A DNA stretch of 21,761 nt, from positions 1 to 21,761 of the forward strand of contig CANRJU010000013.1 of NCBI GenBank assembly GCA_947631075.1, read 5' to 3'. This document shows, one piece after another, positions 1 to 8,087 of this stretch. A program made the translations under genes and the position numbers. This stretch comes from an uncultured Lachnospiraceae bacterium (lineage in GTDB: Bacteria > Bacillota > Clostridia > Lachnospirales > Lachnospiraceae). Each line of letters begins with the position of its first letter. The stretch's first letter is position 1. The notes beneath the pieces were generated by a model. The model was not told where the DNA came from. It searched no databases and was given only the letters and a program-made list of their open reading frames with translations.

Positions 1-1705
1 AGAACATGAGAAAATGGTGGGTGGTCGCCATAAAGAGGTCCTCGATATAGTCCTCCTCAATGGTCTGCATCCCCTTAATTCCCTTGCCGCCCCGGTGCTG
101 GCTCTTGAAGTTGTCGCTGGTCATCCGCTTGATATATCCCAGATGAGTCATGGCAATCACCGTATTTTCCATAGGAATCAGGTCTTCCATAGAAATATCA
201 AATTCGTCAAATCCGATGCTTGTCCGGCGGTCGTCACCGTACTTGTCCCGAATCTGGCCGATTTCCTCTTTGATCACGCCGAGAAGGATCTTTCTGTCCG
301 CCAGAATTGCCTTGTACTCCTCGATTTTTTTCTGGAGCTCCGCGTATTCATTTTCCAGCTTTTCGCGCTCCAATCCGGTGAGCGCGCGCAGACGCATGTC
401 CACGATGGCCTGTGCCTGCACGTCGTCCAGGGCAAATCTCTCGATCAGGCCCTCCTTTGCCAGAGCCGTCGTTTCGGAACCCCGAATAATTTTGATCACC
501 TCGTCGATGTTGTCTAAGGCGATGAGCAGTCCCTGTAAAATATGGGCTCTCTCCTCCGCCTTGTTCAGATCGTAACGGGTGCGCCTGGTAACGACGTCCT
601 CCTGATGCTTTAAATAATACTGGAGCATCTGCAAAAGGTTCATGACGACCGGCTCATTGTTCACGAGAGCCAGCATATTTACCCCGAAGGTGTCCTGCAG
701 CTGCGTGTGCTTGTAGAGCTGGTTCAGCACTACGTTAGCGTTTACATCCTTGCGCAGCTCAATGCAGATTCTCATTCCCTCGCGGCTGGACTCGTCCCGC
801 AGCTCCGTGATGCCGTCAATTCTCTTGTCTTTATGTAATTCCGCGATTTTCTCGATCAGGCGCGCCTTATTTACCATAAAAGGAAGCTCTGTCACGATAA
901 TTCGGTTTTTCCCGTTGGGCATAGATTCAATGTCAGTGACCGCCCGCACCCGGATTTTCCCGTGACCGGTCCGGTACGCCTCCTCGATGCCCCGGCGCCC
1001 CAGAATCGTGGCTCCGGTCGGAAAGTCCGGTCCCTTGACTATATCCATTACCTCTTCCAGAGAGGTTTCCCGGTCCTCCTCGACCTGATTATCAATAATT
1101 TTTATCACACCATTGATAACCTCTCTCAAGTTGTGAGGAGGTATATTCGTCGCCATGCCGACGGCGATGCCGGAGGTTCCATTTACCAAAAGATTGGGAA
1201 AACGGGACGGCAGCACGGTCGGCTCTTTTTCCGTCTCATCGAAGTTCGGCATGAAATCCACGGTATCCTTGTTGATATCCGACAGCATTTCCATCGAAAT
1301 TTTGCTGAGTCTGGCCTCCGTATAACGCATGGCAGCCGCGCCGTCGCCGTCCACAGAACCAAAATTTCCGTGACCGTCCACTAACGGATAGCGGGTAGAC
1401 CACTCCTGCGCCATATTGACAAGCGCCCCGTAAATTGAGCTGTCGCCGTGGGGGTGATATTTACCCATTGTATCACCGACGATACGCGCGCACTTACGAT
1501 GAGGCTTGTCCGGTCCATTATTCAGCTCGATCATGGCATACAGGATACGCCTTTGCACCGGTTTTAGGCCATCCCTCACATCTGGCAGCGCGCGGGACGC
1601 GATGACGGACATGGCATAGTCAATATATGACGTTTCCATCGTCTTTTTCAGATCTACCGGCTTGATCGCGTCAAATCCAGGTTTGTCAAAAATATTATCT
1701 TCCAT
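1..1705 (-). CDS. gyrA: DNA gyrase subunit A, 3' end cut by window edge
   Basis: Breakage-rejoining subunit of DNA gyrase, which introduces negative supercoils using ATP hydrolysed by GyrB. The first 568 codons are in the window; the C-terminal beta-pinwheel domain is mostly outside. The start ATG at 1705 has a GAGGT ribosome site five bases upstream and lies 15 bases after gyrB, so the two are one operon. Visible landmarks: the N-terminal segment beginning MEDNIFDKPGF, the quinolone-region motif HPHGDSSIYG (residues 84-93), the catalytic tyrosine Y128 in AAAMRYTEA, and a GyrA-box QHRGGKG at residues 536-542. That box marks gyrase rather than topoisomerase IV ParC. Residue 93, equivalent to E. 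coli Asp87, is glycine. The reading frame is open throughout with no sign of damage. Confidence 0.97.
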   Translation of the reverse strand, partial: MEDNIFDKPGFDAIKPVDLKKTMETSYIDYAMSVIASRALPDVRDGLKPVQRRILYAMIELNNGPDKPHRKCARIVGDTMGKYHPHGDSSIYGALVNMAQEWSTRYPLVDGHGNFGSVDGDGAAAMRYTEARLSKISMEMLSDINKDTVDFMPNFDETEKEPTVLPSRFPNLLVNGTSGIAVGMATNIPPHNLREVINGVIKIIDNQVEEDRETSLEEVMDIVKGPDFPTGATILGRRGIEEAYRTGHGKIRVRAVTDIESMPNGKNRIIVTELPFMVNKARLIEKIAELHKDKRIDGITELRDESSREGMRICIELRKDVNANVVLNQLYKHTQLQDTFGVNMLALVNNEPVVMNLLQMLQYYLKHQEDVVTRRTRYDLNKAEERAHILQGLLIALDNIDEVIKIIRGSETTALAKEGLIERFALDDVQAQAIVDMRLRALTGLEREKLENEYAELQKKIEEYKAILADRKILLGVIKEEIGQIRDKYGDDRRTSIGFDEFDISMEDLIPMENTVIAMTHLGYIKRMTSDNFKSQHRGGKGIKGMQTIEEDYIEDLFMATTHHFLMF

Positions 1706-1720
1706 TTCTTACCTCGCTTT

Positions 1721-3646
1721 TTAAATATCCAGGTTTCTCACATACTTGGCATTCGCCTCAATAAATTCGCGCCGCGGCTCCACCTTATCTCCCATCAGCG
1801 TATTAAACGTGACGTCAATCTCGGAGGACTCCTCCTCGTCCATAGTTACTTTTAAGAGAATTCTCTTTTCCGGATCCATCGTAGTATCCCAGAGCTGCTC
1901 CGCGTCCATCTCGCCGAGGCCCTTGTAACGCTGAATACTGTTATTGCCGTCCCGGCCGATTTCCTCTAACGTGCGGTTCAATTCTTCATCGCTGTACGCG
2001 TAGTACGTCTTTTTATTTTTATCTATTTTGTATAAAGGCGGCTGCGCCAGATACACATACCCCTCTTTGATCAGATCCGGCATGAACCGGTACAAAAATG
2101 TGAGCAGCAGCGTGGCGATATGCGCGCCGTCCACGTCGGCATCCGTCATAATGATAATTTTGTGATACCGCAGCTTGGAAATGTCAAAATCATCGGATAT
2201 TCCCGTTCCAAATGCCGTAATCATCGCCTTTATCTCATTATTTACCAGAATCTTATCCAATCTTGCCTTTTCTACGTTGAGAATTTTTCCTCGCAGCGGC
2301 AGGATTGCCTGGGTAGCGCGGTCTCTTGCCGTCTTGGCGCTCCCGCCGGCGGAATCTCCCTCCACGATGTAAATCTCGCAGTTTTCCGGATTTTTGTCAC
2401 TGCAGTCCGCCAGCTTTCCGGGAAGGCTCGTCCCGTCAAGAGCGGTCTTTCTCCGGGTGAGGTCCCTCGCCTTTCTCGCCGCGTCCCTCGCCCGCTGCGC
2501 CAAGAGCGCCTTCTCACAGATCAGCTTGGCCACGGTCGGATTCTGCTCTAAGAAATAGGTCAGCTGTTCGCTGACGATGCCGTCCACAGCGCCCCTCGCC
2601 TCGGTATTTCCTAATTTCTGCTTGGTCTGTCCCTCAAACTGCGGCTCCGGTATCTTGATGCTGATAATCGCCGTCAGTCCCTCGCGGATATCCTCTCCGC
2701 TCAAATTCGGCTCATTGTCCTTCAAAATCTTCTGCGCTCTGGCATAGTCGTTAAAGGTCTTTGTCAGCGCGTTCTTAAATCCCGCCAGATGCGTGCCGCC
2801 CTCCGGCGTCGTGATATTGTTGACAAAGCTGTAACAGCCCTCATTGTAGGCGGAGTTGTGCTGGAAAGCCACCTCCACATAAATTCCCATCTTCTGTCCC
2901 TCGCAGTAAATGATATTTTCATACAAGGGTTCTTTGTGTTTATTCAAATACTGCACATATTCCTTAATGCCTCCCTCGTAGTGGAAGGTCTCCGTGCGCT
3001 CCTGTTCCTCCCTCAGATCCGTGAGAATAATTTTTATTCCCTTCGTGAGAAATGCCATTTCCCGGAGGCGCTGCTTCAAAATGGAGAAGTCGAAAACCGT
3101 CGTCTCGGTGAAAATCGTCGCGTCCGGCTTAAAGGTTACGGTTGTTCCGTGCCGGTCTGTGGTCCCCACCTGTTTTAGCGGATACATCGTCTTTCCCTTT
3201 TCGTACCGCTGCATATATTTCTTCCCTTCCTGGTGGATTTCTACTTCCAGCCAGTCGGAAAGAGCGTTTACTACCGAGGCGCCTACGCCGTGCAAGCCGC
3301 CGGATACCTTGTATCCGCCGCCGCCGAACTTGCCGCCGGCATGAAGAATTGTGAACACAACTTCCACCGCCGGTTTACCCGCCTTCCGGTTGATTCCGAC
3401 CGGAATACCGCGCCCGTTATCAATGACAGTAATCGAATTATCCTTGTTGATAAATACCTGAATCTCATTACAGTAACCTGCCAACGCTTCATCCACAGAG
3501 TTATCCACAATTTCATACACAAGGTGGTGAAGCCCTTTCTCCGATGTGCTTCCAATGTACATGCCGGGCCTTTTGCGCACTGCCTCCAGCCCCTCCAGAA
3601 TCTGAATCTGGTCAGCTCCGTAAACAACTTCTTTTTCTTTATCCAT
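1721..3646 (-). CDS. gyrB: DNA gyrase subunit B
   Basis: ATPase subunit of DNA gyrase, partner of the adjacent GyrA. Order of parts: GHKL ATPase with E45 and N49 in YEIVDNS, IDNGRGIPVG near residues 75-84 and GGLHGVGASVVNAL; transducer domain; TOPRIM metal site EGDSAGG (429-435) and DADVDGAH (502-509); C-terminal QRYKGLGEMD (572-581). At 641 residues it has the usual Gram-positive length, without the extra domain of E. coli GyrB. I chose ATG 3646 because GGAGGT sits seven bases upstream; an in-frame ATG at 3661 would add five residues but lacks such a site. The start overlaps the end of recF by eight bases, so the ribosome site lies inside recF and translation is probably coupled. Confidence 0.97.
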   Translation of the reverse strand: MDKEKEVVYGADQIQILEGLEAVRKRPGMYIGSTSEKGLHHLVYEIVDNSVDEALAGYCNEIQVFINKDNSITVIDNGRGIPVGINRKAGKPAVEVVFTILHAGGKFGGGGYKVSGGLHGVGASVVNALSDWLEVEIHQEGKKYMQRYEKGKTMYPLKQVGTTDRHGTTVTFKPDATIFTETTVFDFSILKQRLREMAFLTKGIKIILTDLREEQERTETFHYEGGIKEYVQYLNKHKEPLYENIIYCEGQKMGIYVEVAFQHNSAYNEGCYSFVNNITTPEGGTHLAGFKNALTKTFNDYARAQKILKDNEPNLSGEDIREGLTAIISIKIPEPQFEGQTKQKLGNTEARGAVDGIVSEQLTYFLEQNPTVAKLICEKALLAQRARDAARKARDLTRRKTALDGTSLPGKLADCSDKNPENCEIYIVEGDSAGGSAKTARDRATQAILPLRGKILNVEKARLDKILVNNEIKAMITAFGTGISDDFDISKLRYHKIIIMTDADVDGAHIATLLLTFLYRFMPDLIKEGYVYLAQPPLYKIDKNKKTYYAYSDEELNRTLEEIGRDGNNSIQRYKGLGEMDAEQLWDTTMDPEKRILLKVTMDEEESSEIDVTFNTLMGDKVEPRREFIEANAKYVRNLDI

Positions 3647-4721
3647 GTCGGATACCTCCATTTACTATTTCAAACGTACGGTCAATATTGATGCCATTGG
3701 ACACAAATTCTTCCAGACCAGTACAGGTTATGATTGTCTGAATCCCCTTTATATTTTCCAACAGATAATTCTGCCTGCTTCTGTCTAACTCGGAGAGCAC
3801 ATCGTCCAGGAGAAGAATCGGCTTTTCCCCGATTATGTTTTCCACAATTTCTATCTCCGCCATCTTGAGCGACAGGGCCGCCGTCCTTTTCTGCCCCTGG
3901 GAGCCGTATTTTCTGAGGTCCTTCCCCTCTACCATAAAGGACATGTCGTCCCGGTGGGGTCCCACGGTGGTCGTCCCCTGAAAGACGTCCCGGTCTTCCT
4001 CCAAAAAAAGCTGATTTTCAAACTGCTCCGGGCTCACATTAGGCTTGTACTTTATATCAATTTTCTCCCGCCCGCCGGTGAGGCTCTCATGCTTTTCCTT
4101 CATGATGTCATGGAGAACCTGGATAAATTCCCCTCTCAGGGATATAATTTTTTTCCCGTGATCCACAAGCTGACTGTTCCATACCTCCAGCGTCTCCCGC
4201 AGAGCTTTTTTTTCCTGAATCTGCTTTAACAGGGCGTTTCTCTGTTTCAAAACTTTTTTATACTGTGTCAGATAAAATAAATACGCTTTGTTGAGCTGAC
4301 ACATCTCCATGTCGATAAAACGCCTTCTCTCCTCCGGCCCGTCCTTGATGATGCCGAGATCCTCCGGCGAAAAAAACACGATGTTGGACAGCCCTAAAAG
4401 CTCGCTACTGCTCTTAATCGGGAGCCCGTCCACGGCAATTCCCTTTTTTCCTCCCCGGCGCATGTGAATCTCCACCTTAAAGGCGTGCTGCCTCTTTTCC
4501 ACAAAATATCTCAGGTGGGCTTCCTTCTGGTCCTCCCGTATCATCTCGGTATCCCTGCTGCCCCGGTGCGACCTGGTAGTGCCTCCCACAAAAATGGCCT
4601 CCAGCACGTTGGTCTTTCCCTGAGCGTTGTCCCCGTAGAGGACATTCGTGCCGGGATCGAACTCGAACAGCTCTCTCTCATAATTGCGGAAATTGCACAA
4701 TTCAATGGATTTTATAATCAT
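3639..4721 (-). CDS. recF: DNA replication and repair protein RecF
   Basis: SMC-like ATPase that, with RecO and RecR, helps load RecA at single-strand gaps and stalled forks. The 360-residue length is normal. Walker A is GDNAQGKT (residues 30-37), following the typical start MIIKSIELCNFRNYE. The ABC-type signature is in GSQGQKRTAAL and Walker B is ILLLDDVLSELD, both in the last quarter. The ATG overlaps the yaaA stop in an ATGA arrangement, and the 3' end overlaps the gyrB start. The order yaaA-recF-gyrB is the classic Firmicutes one; the small yaaB gene found between recF and gyrB in Bacillus is absent. Confidence 0.97.
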   Translation of the reverse strand: MIIKSIELCNFRNYERELFEFDPGTNVLYGDNAQGKTNVLEAIFVGGTTRSHRGSRDTEMIREDQKEAHLRYFVEKRQHAFKVEIHMRRGGKKGIAVDGLPIKSSSELLGLSNIVFFSPEDLGIIKDGPEERRRFIDMEMCQLNKAYLFYLTQYKKVLKQRNALLKQIQEKKALRETLEVWNSQLVDHGKKIISLRGEFIQVLHDIMKEKHESLTGGREKIDIKYKPNVSPEQFENQLFLEEDRDVFQGTTTVGPHRDDMSFMVEGKDLRKYGSQGQKRTAALSLKMAEIEIVENIIGEKPILLLDDVLSELDRSRQNYLLENIKGIQTIITCTGLEEFVSNGINIDRTFEIVNGGIRHG

Positions 4722-4930
4722 AAGGCAGTAACCTTAATTGTGTTTCCTTCAAACTCAAACTCATCTCCCACCACCAGTTTCCGGCCCCGGCGCGTCTCCA
4801 CTTCCCCGTTGACGAGGACCAGGCCGTCCTGAATCAGAACTTTCGCCTCCACGCCAGATCCGACTAATCCCGCTAACTTCATCGCCTGTCCCAGCTTTAT
4901 AAAATCATCTCTGATCGTAATCTCCTGCAT
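4718..4930 (-). CDS. yaaA: S4-domain RNA-binding protein YaaA
   Basis: Small RNA-binding protein of the S4 family; the Bacillus counterpart at the same locus has been linked to large-subunit ribosome assembly (family knowledge). The 70-residue protein is nearly all one S4 fold: LGQAMKLAGLVGSG followed by the core VLVNGEVETRRGRKLVVGD. I placed the start at ATG 4930, where AAGGAAGGG lies just upstream and the product begins MQEITIRDDFIKLGQ, matching the usual length. An in-frame TTG at 4948 overlapping the dnaN stop would add six residues (MKGRAA) and cannot be excluded. The stop overlaps the recF start by four bases, giving a tight dnaN-yaaA-recF unit. Confidence 0.92.
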   Translation of the reverse strand: MQEITIRDDFIKLGQAMKLAGLVGSGVEAKVLIQDGLVLVNGEVETRRGRKLVVGDEFEFEGNTIKVTAL

Positions 4931-4944
4931 GGCTGCCCTTCCTT

Positions 4945-6045
4945 TCAATTCATATTAACTGGCAATATCAGATAAATATACGATTCCTCGTTATTTTTAA
5001 TAAAGCAGGGCGCATTGGAGTTAAACAAATACAGGTACACGTCCTCATCCTCAATAACCTTCAGCACATCCACAATATACTTAGGATTGAAGGCGATATT
5101 GAGATCCTTTCCCTCTTTTTCCGCCGAAACTTCTTCATCCATGGAACCCATATTCGTATTCATTTCCATCTGAATCTCGTCGTCCCGGATATGCAGAATC
5201 ACCGGCTTTTTCTCCGACTCCCTGAGCAGGAGGGAGGCGCGGTCAATACATCCGTAAAAATCCCTTTTATTGATTTTTACCTTTGTCTCATAATTATTTT
5301 TCAGCATCTGATCGATGTTGTAAAAATTGCCCTCAATCAGACGGGAAATCACCATCGTGTCGTCAAATTCAAAGAGCACATGATTTCTTGAGAAGGAAAT
5401 CGTGATCTCATCCTCGGTGCCGCCGTTCAATATCTTGCTGATCTCATTCAGCGTCTTGCCCGGAATCACGACCTTAATGTGGTCGTAGCTCTCCTTTAGC
5501 TGCACCTTCCGGATGGAAACGCGCACTAAGTCCAGAGACGCAATCCGGAACTCATCCCCGTTAATCTCAAACAGCTCTCCTGTCAGAATCTTATTCGCCT
5601 CATTGTCAGAAATTGAAAAAATCGTCTGCTGAATCATCTCCTTCAACGTAAACTGGGAGATGACGATCTTATTATCTACCTCAATTTTCGGCAGCATAGG
5701 AAATTCCTCGTGGTCAATGCCCGGAATGTTAAACTTGGACTTTCCACAGAACAGAAGTATATTATTATTTTCATCCACCTCAAAATTCACGTCCTCATCT
5801 GGAAGGCGCCTCACAATATCCGCGATCATCTTCGCGTTGACAAGGATAATGCCGTCATGCTGGATCCGGGCCGGAATCTTCGTCTCGATTCCCAGTTGCA
5901 TATCATTTGTCGTCAATTTAATCTGGCCGTCCTTTGCCTCGATCACCACACATTCAAGAATCGGCATCGTCGTCTTGCCCGGTACTGCCTTCAGAACAAT
6001 ATTGATTCCATTGTTAAAGTCATTTTTCGTACAGGTGAATTTCAT
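4945..6045 (-). CDS. dnaN: DNA polymerase III beta sliding clamp
   Basis: Ring-shaped clamp that tethers the replicative polymerase and many repair proteins to DNA. The 366-residue product starts MKFTCTKNDFNNGINIV and ends YLILPVNMN, the expected C-terminal strand that helps form the partner-binding pocket. Three repeated clamp folds are implied by length; VVIPGKTLNEISKIL lies in the central one. The ribosome site is AAGGAG, with a longer than usual 11-base gap to ATG 6045. That gap contains TTATACACA, a match to the DnaA-box consensus. The gene lies directly downstream of the origin unwinding region, as in Bacillus. Confidence 0.97.
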   Translation of the reverse strand: MKFTCTKNDFNNGINIVLKAVPGKTTMPILECVVIEAKDGQIKLTTNDMQLGIETKIPARIQHDGIILVNAKMIADIVRRLPDEDVNFEVDENNNILLFCGKSKFNIPGIDHEEFPMLPKIEVDNKIVISQFTLKEMIQQTIFSISDNEANKILTGELFEINGDEFRIASLDLVRVSIRKVQLKESYDHIKVVIPGKTLNEISKILNGGTEDEITISFSRNHVLFEFDDTMVISRLIEGNFYNIDQMLKNNYETKVKINKRDFYGCIDRASLLLRESEKKPVILHIRDDEIQMEMNTNMGSMDEEVSAEKEGKDLNIAFNPKYIVDVLKVIEDEDVYLYLFNSNAPCFIKNNEESYIYLILPVNMN

Positions 6046-6047
6046 AA

Positions 6048-6056
6048 TGTGTATAA
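6048..6056 (-). promoter_or_regulatory. DnaA-box match between the dnaN ribosome site and start codon
   Basis: On the minus strand this reads TTATACACA, matching TTATNCACA exactly. It occupies the space between GGAG (6057-6060) and the dnaN ATG (6043-6045). DnaA could bind here as part of the origin or affect dnaN expression, but a single 9-base match is weak alone; its position beside the unwinding region is what supports it. Confidence 0.45.
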
Positions 6057-6057
6057 C

Positions 6058-6137
6058 TCCTTTCAGTCTTTTATATAAATAATAAATAAGTTTTAGTTAG
6101 TACATAGTAATAATAGAGGCTGTGGAAATGTGGTTAA
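6058..6137 (-). other. oriC core: basal unwinding element in the dnaA-dnaN gap
   Basis: Read on the minus strand from 6137: a DnaA-box variant TTAACCACA (6137-6129, one mismatch to TTATCCACA), an adjoining ATTTCCACA (6129-6121, two mismatches), a short GC-richer spacer GCCT, then the triplets CTA TTA TTA CTA (6116-6105), a further CTAACTA, and an AT-rich stretch with TTATTTATTATTTATATAA (about 6089-6071) leading to the dnaN ribosome site. This box, spacer, DnaA-trio and AT-rich order is the architecture described for the Bacillus subtilis origin. The layout is seen directly; function is inferred from that match and from position. Confidence 0.8.
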
Positions 6138-6263
6138 ACCTCAGACCGACGGAATCCGGCATATGAGAGCCATAAAAACTATCATTTATAAAATGTCAGT
6201 TCCGGTGGAAGGATGTTGGTCTGTTTAATTGTAAAAAATAGTAAAAACTGTTTGGTTTACCTT

Positions 6264-6394
6264 CTATCCACCTCAAAGTGATAGGTTGTCCACAATCCAT
6301 CATGAATTTAATTTTTTCTTGATGATGGAAATGGTATTTTCCAGTTCTTTATCCACATTAAGGTCCTCTTTAATTTTGTTGACACCGTGGATAA
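6264..6394. other. DnaA-box cluster across the dnaA 3' end
   Basis: Matches to TTATCCACA: TTGTCCACA at 6286-6294 (one mismatch, plus strand), a perfect TTATCCACA at 6349-6357 (plus strand, inside dnaA), TTATCCACG at 6386-6394 (minus strand, inside dnaA, one mismatch), and a weaker CTATCCACC at 6264-6272. With the boxes at 6121-6137 these make the left-hand DnaA-binding cluster of the origin. The rest of the gap (6138-6263) holds no gene or clear promoter that I can see. Confidence 0.6.
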
Positions 6395-7685
6395 CGGTGG
6401 TATGGTTGTTTCTCTTGAGCTTCGCGGCAATCTCTGTCTGTGTAAGACTTGTCAGTTCGCTGCAAAGATACATGCAGATCTGTCTCGGCAGCGTGAGGTT
6501 CCTCGTTTTCTTGTCAGACAGAAGCGCGTCCTTGTCCAAGTTAAAATGATCGGTCACAATCTCGATGATGTAGTCGGCTGTGATCATCAGCTTTTCATTG
6601 GGCGAGATAAAGTCCTTTAAAGCATTCTCCGCCTCAGCCAGAGTGATGTTCTGATTGGGCTTCGTAAACTTCGAGTAGAGGAGGATCTTGTTGTACGCGC
6701 CCTCCAAGTCACGGATGTTGGACTTGATGTTGGAGGCGATGTACTCTAAGATCACGTCGTCTAGCTGTATATCGGAGTTTTCCTGCTTGTTGCGCAGAAT
6801 CGCCATGCTCGTCTCAAAATCCGGTGGCTGAATGTCAATCGTCATGCCGGAGTTGAACCGGGAGCGGTAACGCATGTCCAGCTGCTCCATCTGGCTCGGA
6901 GGCCGGTCGCTGGATATGACGATCTGCTTGCCGGACTGATATAAAGCCTCAAATGTATTGAAAAATTCAATCTGCGTGCTCTCCTTGCCGATGATAAACT
7001 GTATATCGTCTATCAGGAGAATATCCACGTTGCGGTATTTCTTCCGGAGCGTGGCCGTGGCGACCGTGTCGCCCTTCTGTTTGTTGGTACGGATGGCCTC
7101 CACGACGGAGTTGGTAAATTCCTCGCTGGTCGTATAGGTGACCTGGTAGCTCGGATGATTTTCAATAATGTAGCGGGCGATGGAGTGCATCAGGTGCGTC
7201 TTGCCCATGCCCGGCCCACTGTATAAGAACAGGGGATTGTAAATCTGCCCGTTGGGATTCTCGGCCACAGCCACGGCGGCGGCGTAAGCGATATTGTTGC
7301 TCCCGCTGACTACGAACGTGTCGAAGGAGTGTCCATTTTTTAAAAACGGATACTTCTCCTCTAAGGAAGTGGAACGGGAATCCTTATTTATATAGGAAGA
7401 AACTTCTTTCGGATTGATGTCTTTCGTGTAGATAAAAGCCACTTCGACCTGAAGCCCGGTAGCCACTTCGACGGCAATCTGAAAGGGAATCCGGTACTTT
7501 TTGTCAATCAGATTGAGGATATCCCCCTGCCTGCTCTCGTCGATGGCGATCGTAAGAGTGTCATTTTCACAGGATACGATCTGCAATGGCTCAATCCAGG
7601 TACGAAAAAGTACCCTGTTGATATCAAATTCATCCCTCAGATATGTAATTATTTCGCTCCATTTGTCTCTAATTTGATTTTCCAT
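6300..7685 (-). CDS. dnaA: Chromosomal replication initiator DnaA
   Basis: AAA+ initiator that binds DnaA boxes, melts the origin and recruits helicase. Domain I covers about residues 1-80 (MENQIRDKWSEIITYLRD), a short linker follows, and the AAA+ domain has Walker A GPGMGKTH (157-164), Walker B LLIDDIQF and an arginine region RYRSRF. Domain IV ends with the box-reading helix RNNHTTVIHGVNKI (425-438). Most DnaA proteins have Asp at position 427; here it is Asn. Start ATG 7685 gives 461 residues and the expected N-terminus, with AGGA upstream; an ATG at 7733 would add 16 residues that overlap the promoter and is unlikely. Expression probably starts from the promoter at 7742-7770. Confidence 0.97.
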   Translation of the reverse strand: MENQIRDKWSEIITYLRDEFDINRVLFRTWIEPLQIVSCENDTLTIAIDESRQGDILNLIDKKYRIPFQIAVEVATGLQVEVAFIYTKDINPKEVSSYINKDSRSTSLEEKYPFLKNGHSFDTFVVSGSNNIAYAAAVAVAENPNGQIYNPLFLYSGPGMGKTHLMHSIARYIIENHPSYQVTYTTSEEFTNSVVEAIRTNKQKGDTVATATLRKKYRNVDILLIDDIQFIIGKESTQIEFFNTFEALYQSGKQIVISSDRPPSQMEQLDMRYRSRFNSGMTIDIQPPDFETSMAILRNKQENSDIQLDDVILEYIASNIKSNIRDLEGAYNKILLYSKFTKPNQNITLAEAENALKDFISPNEKLMITADYIIEIVTDHFNLDKDALLSDKKTRNLTLPRQICMYLCSELTSLTQTEIAAKLKRNNHTTVIHGVNKIKEDLNVDKELENTISIIKKKLNS

Positions 7686-7741
7686 GCAAATTTCCTGCCT
7701 ATCTCTAAAAAAACTGAATATGGGTAAAAACATTCATTTTT

Positions 7742-7770
7742 ATTGTACTACAAAATGGAGGTAAAATCAA
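7742..7770 (-). promoter_or_regulatory. sigma-A type promoter for dnaA
   Basis: On the minus strand, a -35 TTGATT (7770-7765) and a -10 TACAAT (7747-7742) are separated by 17 bases. The -10 lies 56 bases before the dnaA ATG. A perfect DnaA box at 7809-7817 is about 40 bases upstream of the -35, so DnaA feedback is possible. Confidence 0.7.
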
Positions 7771-7808
7771 TTTGTATTAGCACTTTTTGAAAAAAAATAG
7801 ATGAAATT

Positions 7809-7817
7809 TGTGGATAA
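7809..7817 (-). promoter_or_regulatory. perfect DnaA box between dnaA and rpmH
   Basis: The minus strand reads TTATCCACA, the full consensus. It sits in an AT-rich 227-base gap between the divergent dnaA and rpmH promoters, the site of the second origin sub-cluster or dnaA autoregulation in Bacillus. Only this one clear box is seen here, so the main origin is more likely the dnaA-dnaN side. Confidence 0.7.
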
Positions 7818-7831
7818 ATACAAAGATTTGC

Positions 7832-7860
7832 TTGACTATTGAAAAAATTGATAATATAAT
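7832..7860 (+). promoter_or_regulatory. strong sigma-A promoter for rpmH operon
   Basis: TTGACT (7832-7837) and a consensus TATAAT (7855-7860) are 17 bases apart, the best promoter in the window. It lies 52 bases before the rpmH ATG and should drive rpmH, rnpA, yidD, yidC and jag up to the terminator at 10405. Confidence 0.85.
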
Positions 7861-7912
7861 TAGACACGATACGGATTTTGTTTTTAATGTGGAGAGAAGG
7901 AGGTGTATCGCA

Positions 7913-8047
7913 ATGAAAATGACATATCAGCCGAAAAAGAGATCCAGATCTAAGGTTCATGGTTTTCGCAAGAGAATGCGTACTTCGGATGGAAGAAAGG
8001 TACTTGCCAGAAGAAGAGCAAAAGGCAGAAAGAAGCTGTCCGCATAA
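7913..8047 (+). CDS. rpmH: 50S ribosomal protein L34
   Basis: Small, highly basic protein of the large ribosomal subunit. The 44-residue product starts MKMTYQPKKRSRSKVHGFRK and ends RAKGRKKLSA, the L34 pattern over its full length. The ATG at 7913 has AAGGAGGT nine bases upstream; the frame continues upstream but without a plausible start. It is the first gene rightward of the origin, under a near-consensus promoter, and is followed after 40 bases by rnpA, the conserved bacterial pairing. Confidence 0.98.
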   Translation: MKMTYQPKKRSRSKVHGFRKRMRTSDGRKVLARRRAKGRKKLSA

Positions 8048-8087
8048 GGTCACCGCTGTGGCCTATGCGGCGTGAGGGAAAGATGCT

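Noticed and set aside
3501..3509. Perfect DnaA box TTATCCACA inside gyrB
   Set aside because: It encodes the conserved VDNS region of the ATPase and stands apart from the origin cluster; probably chance.
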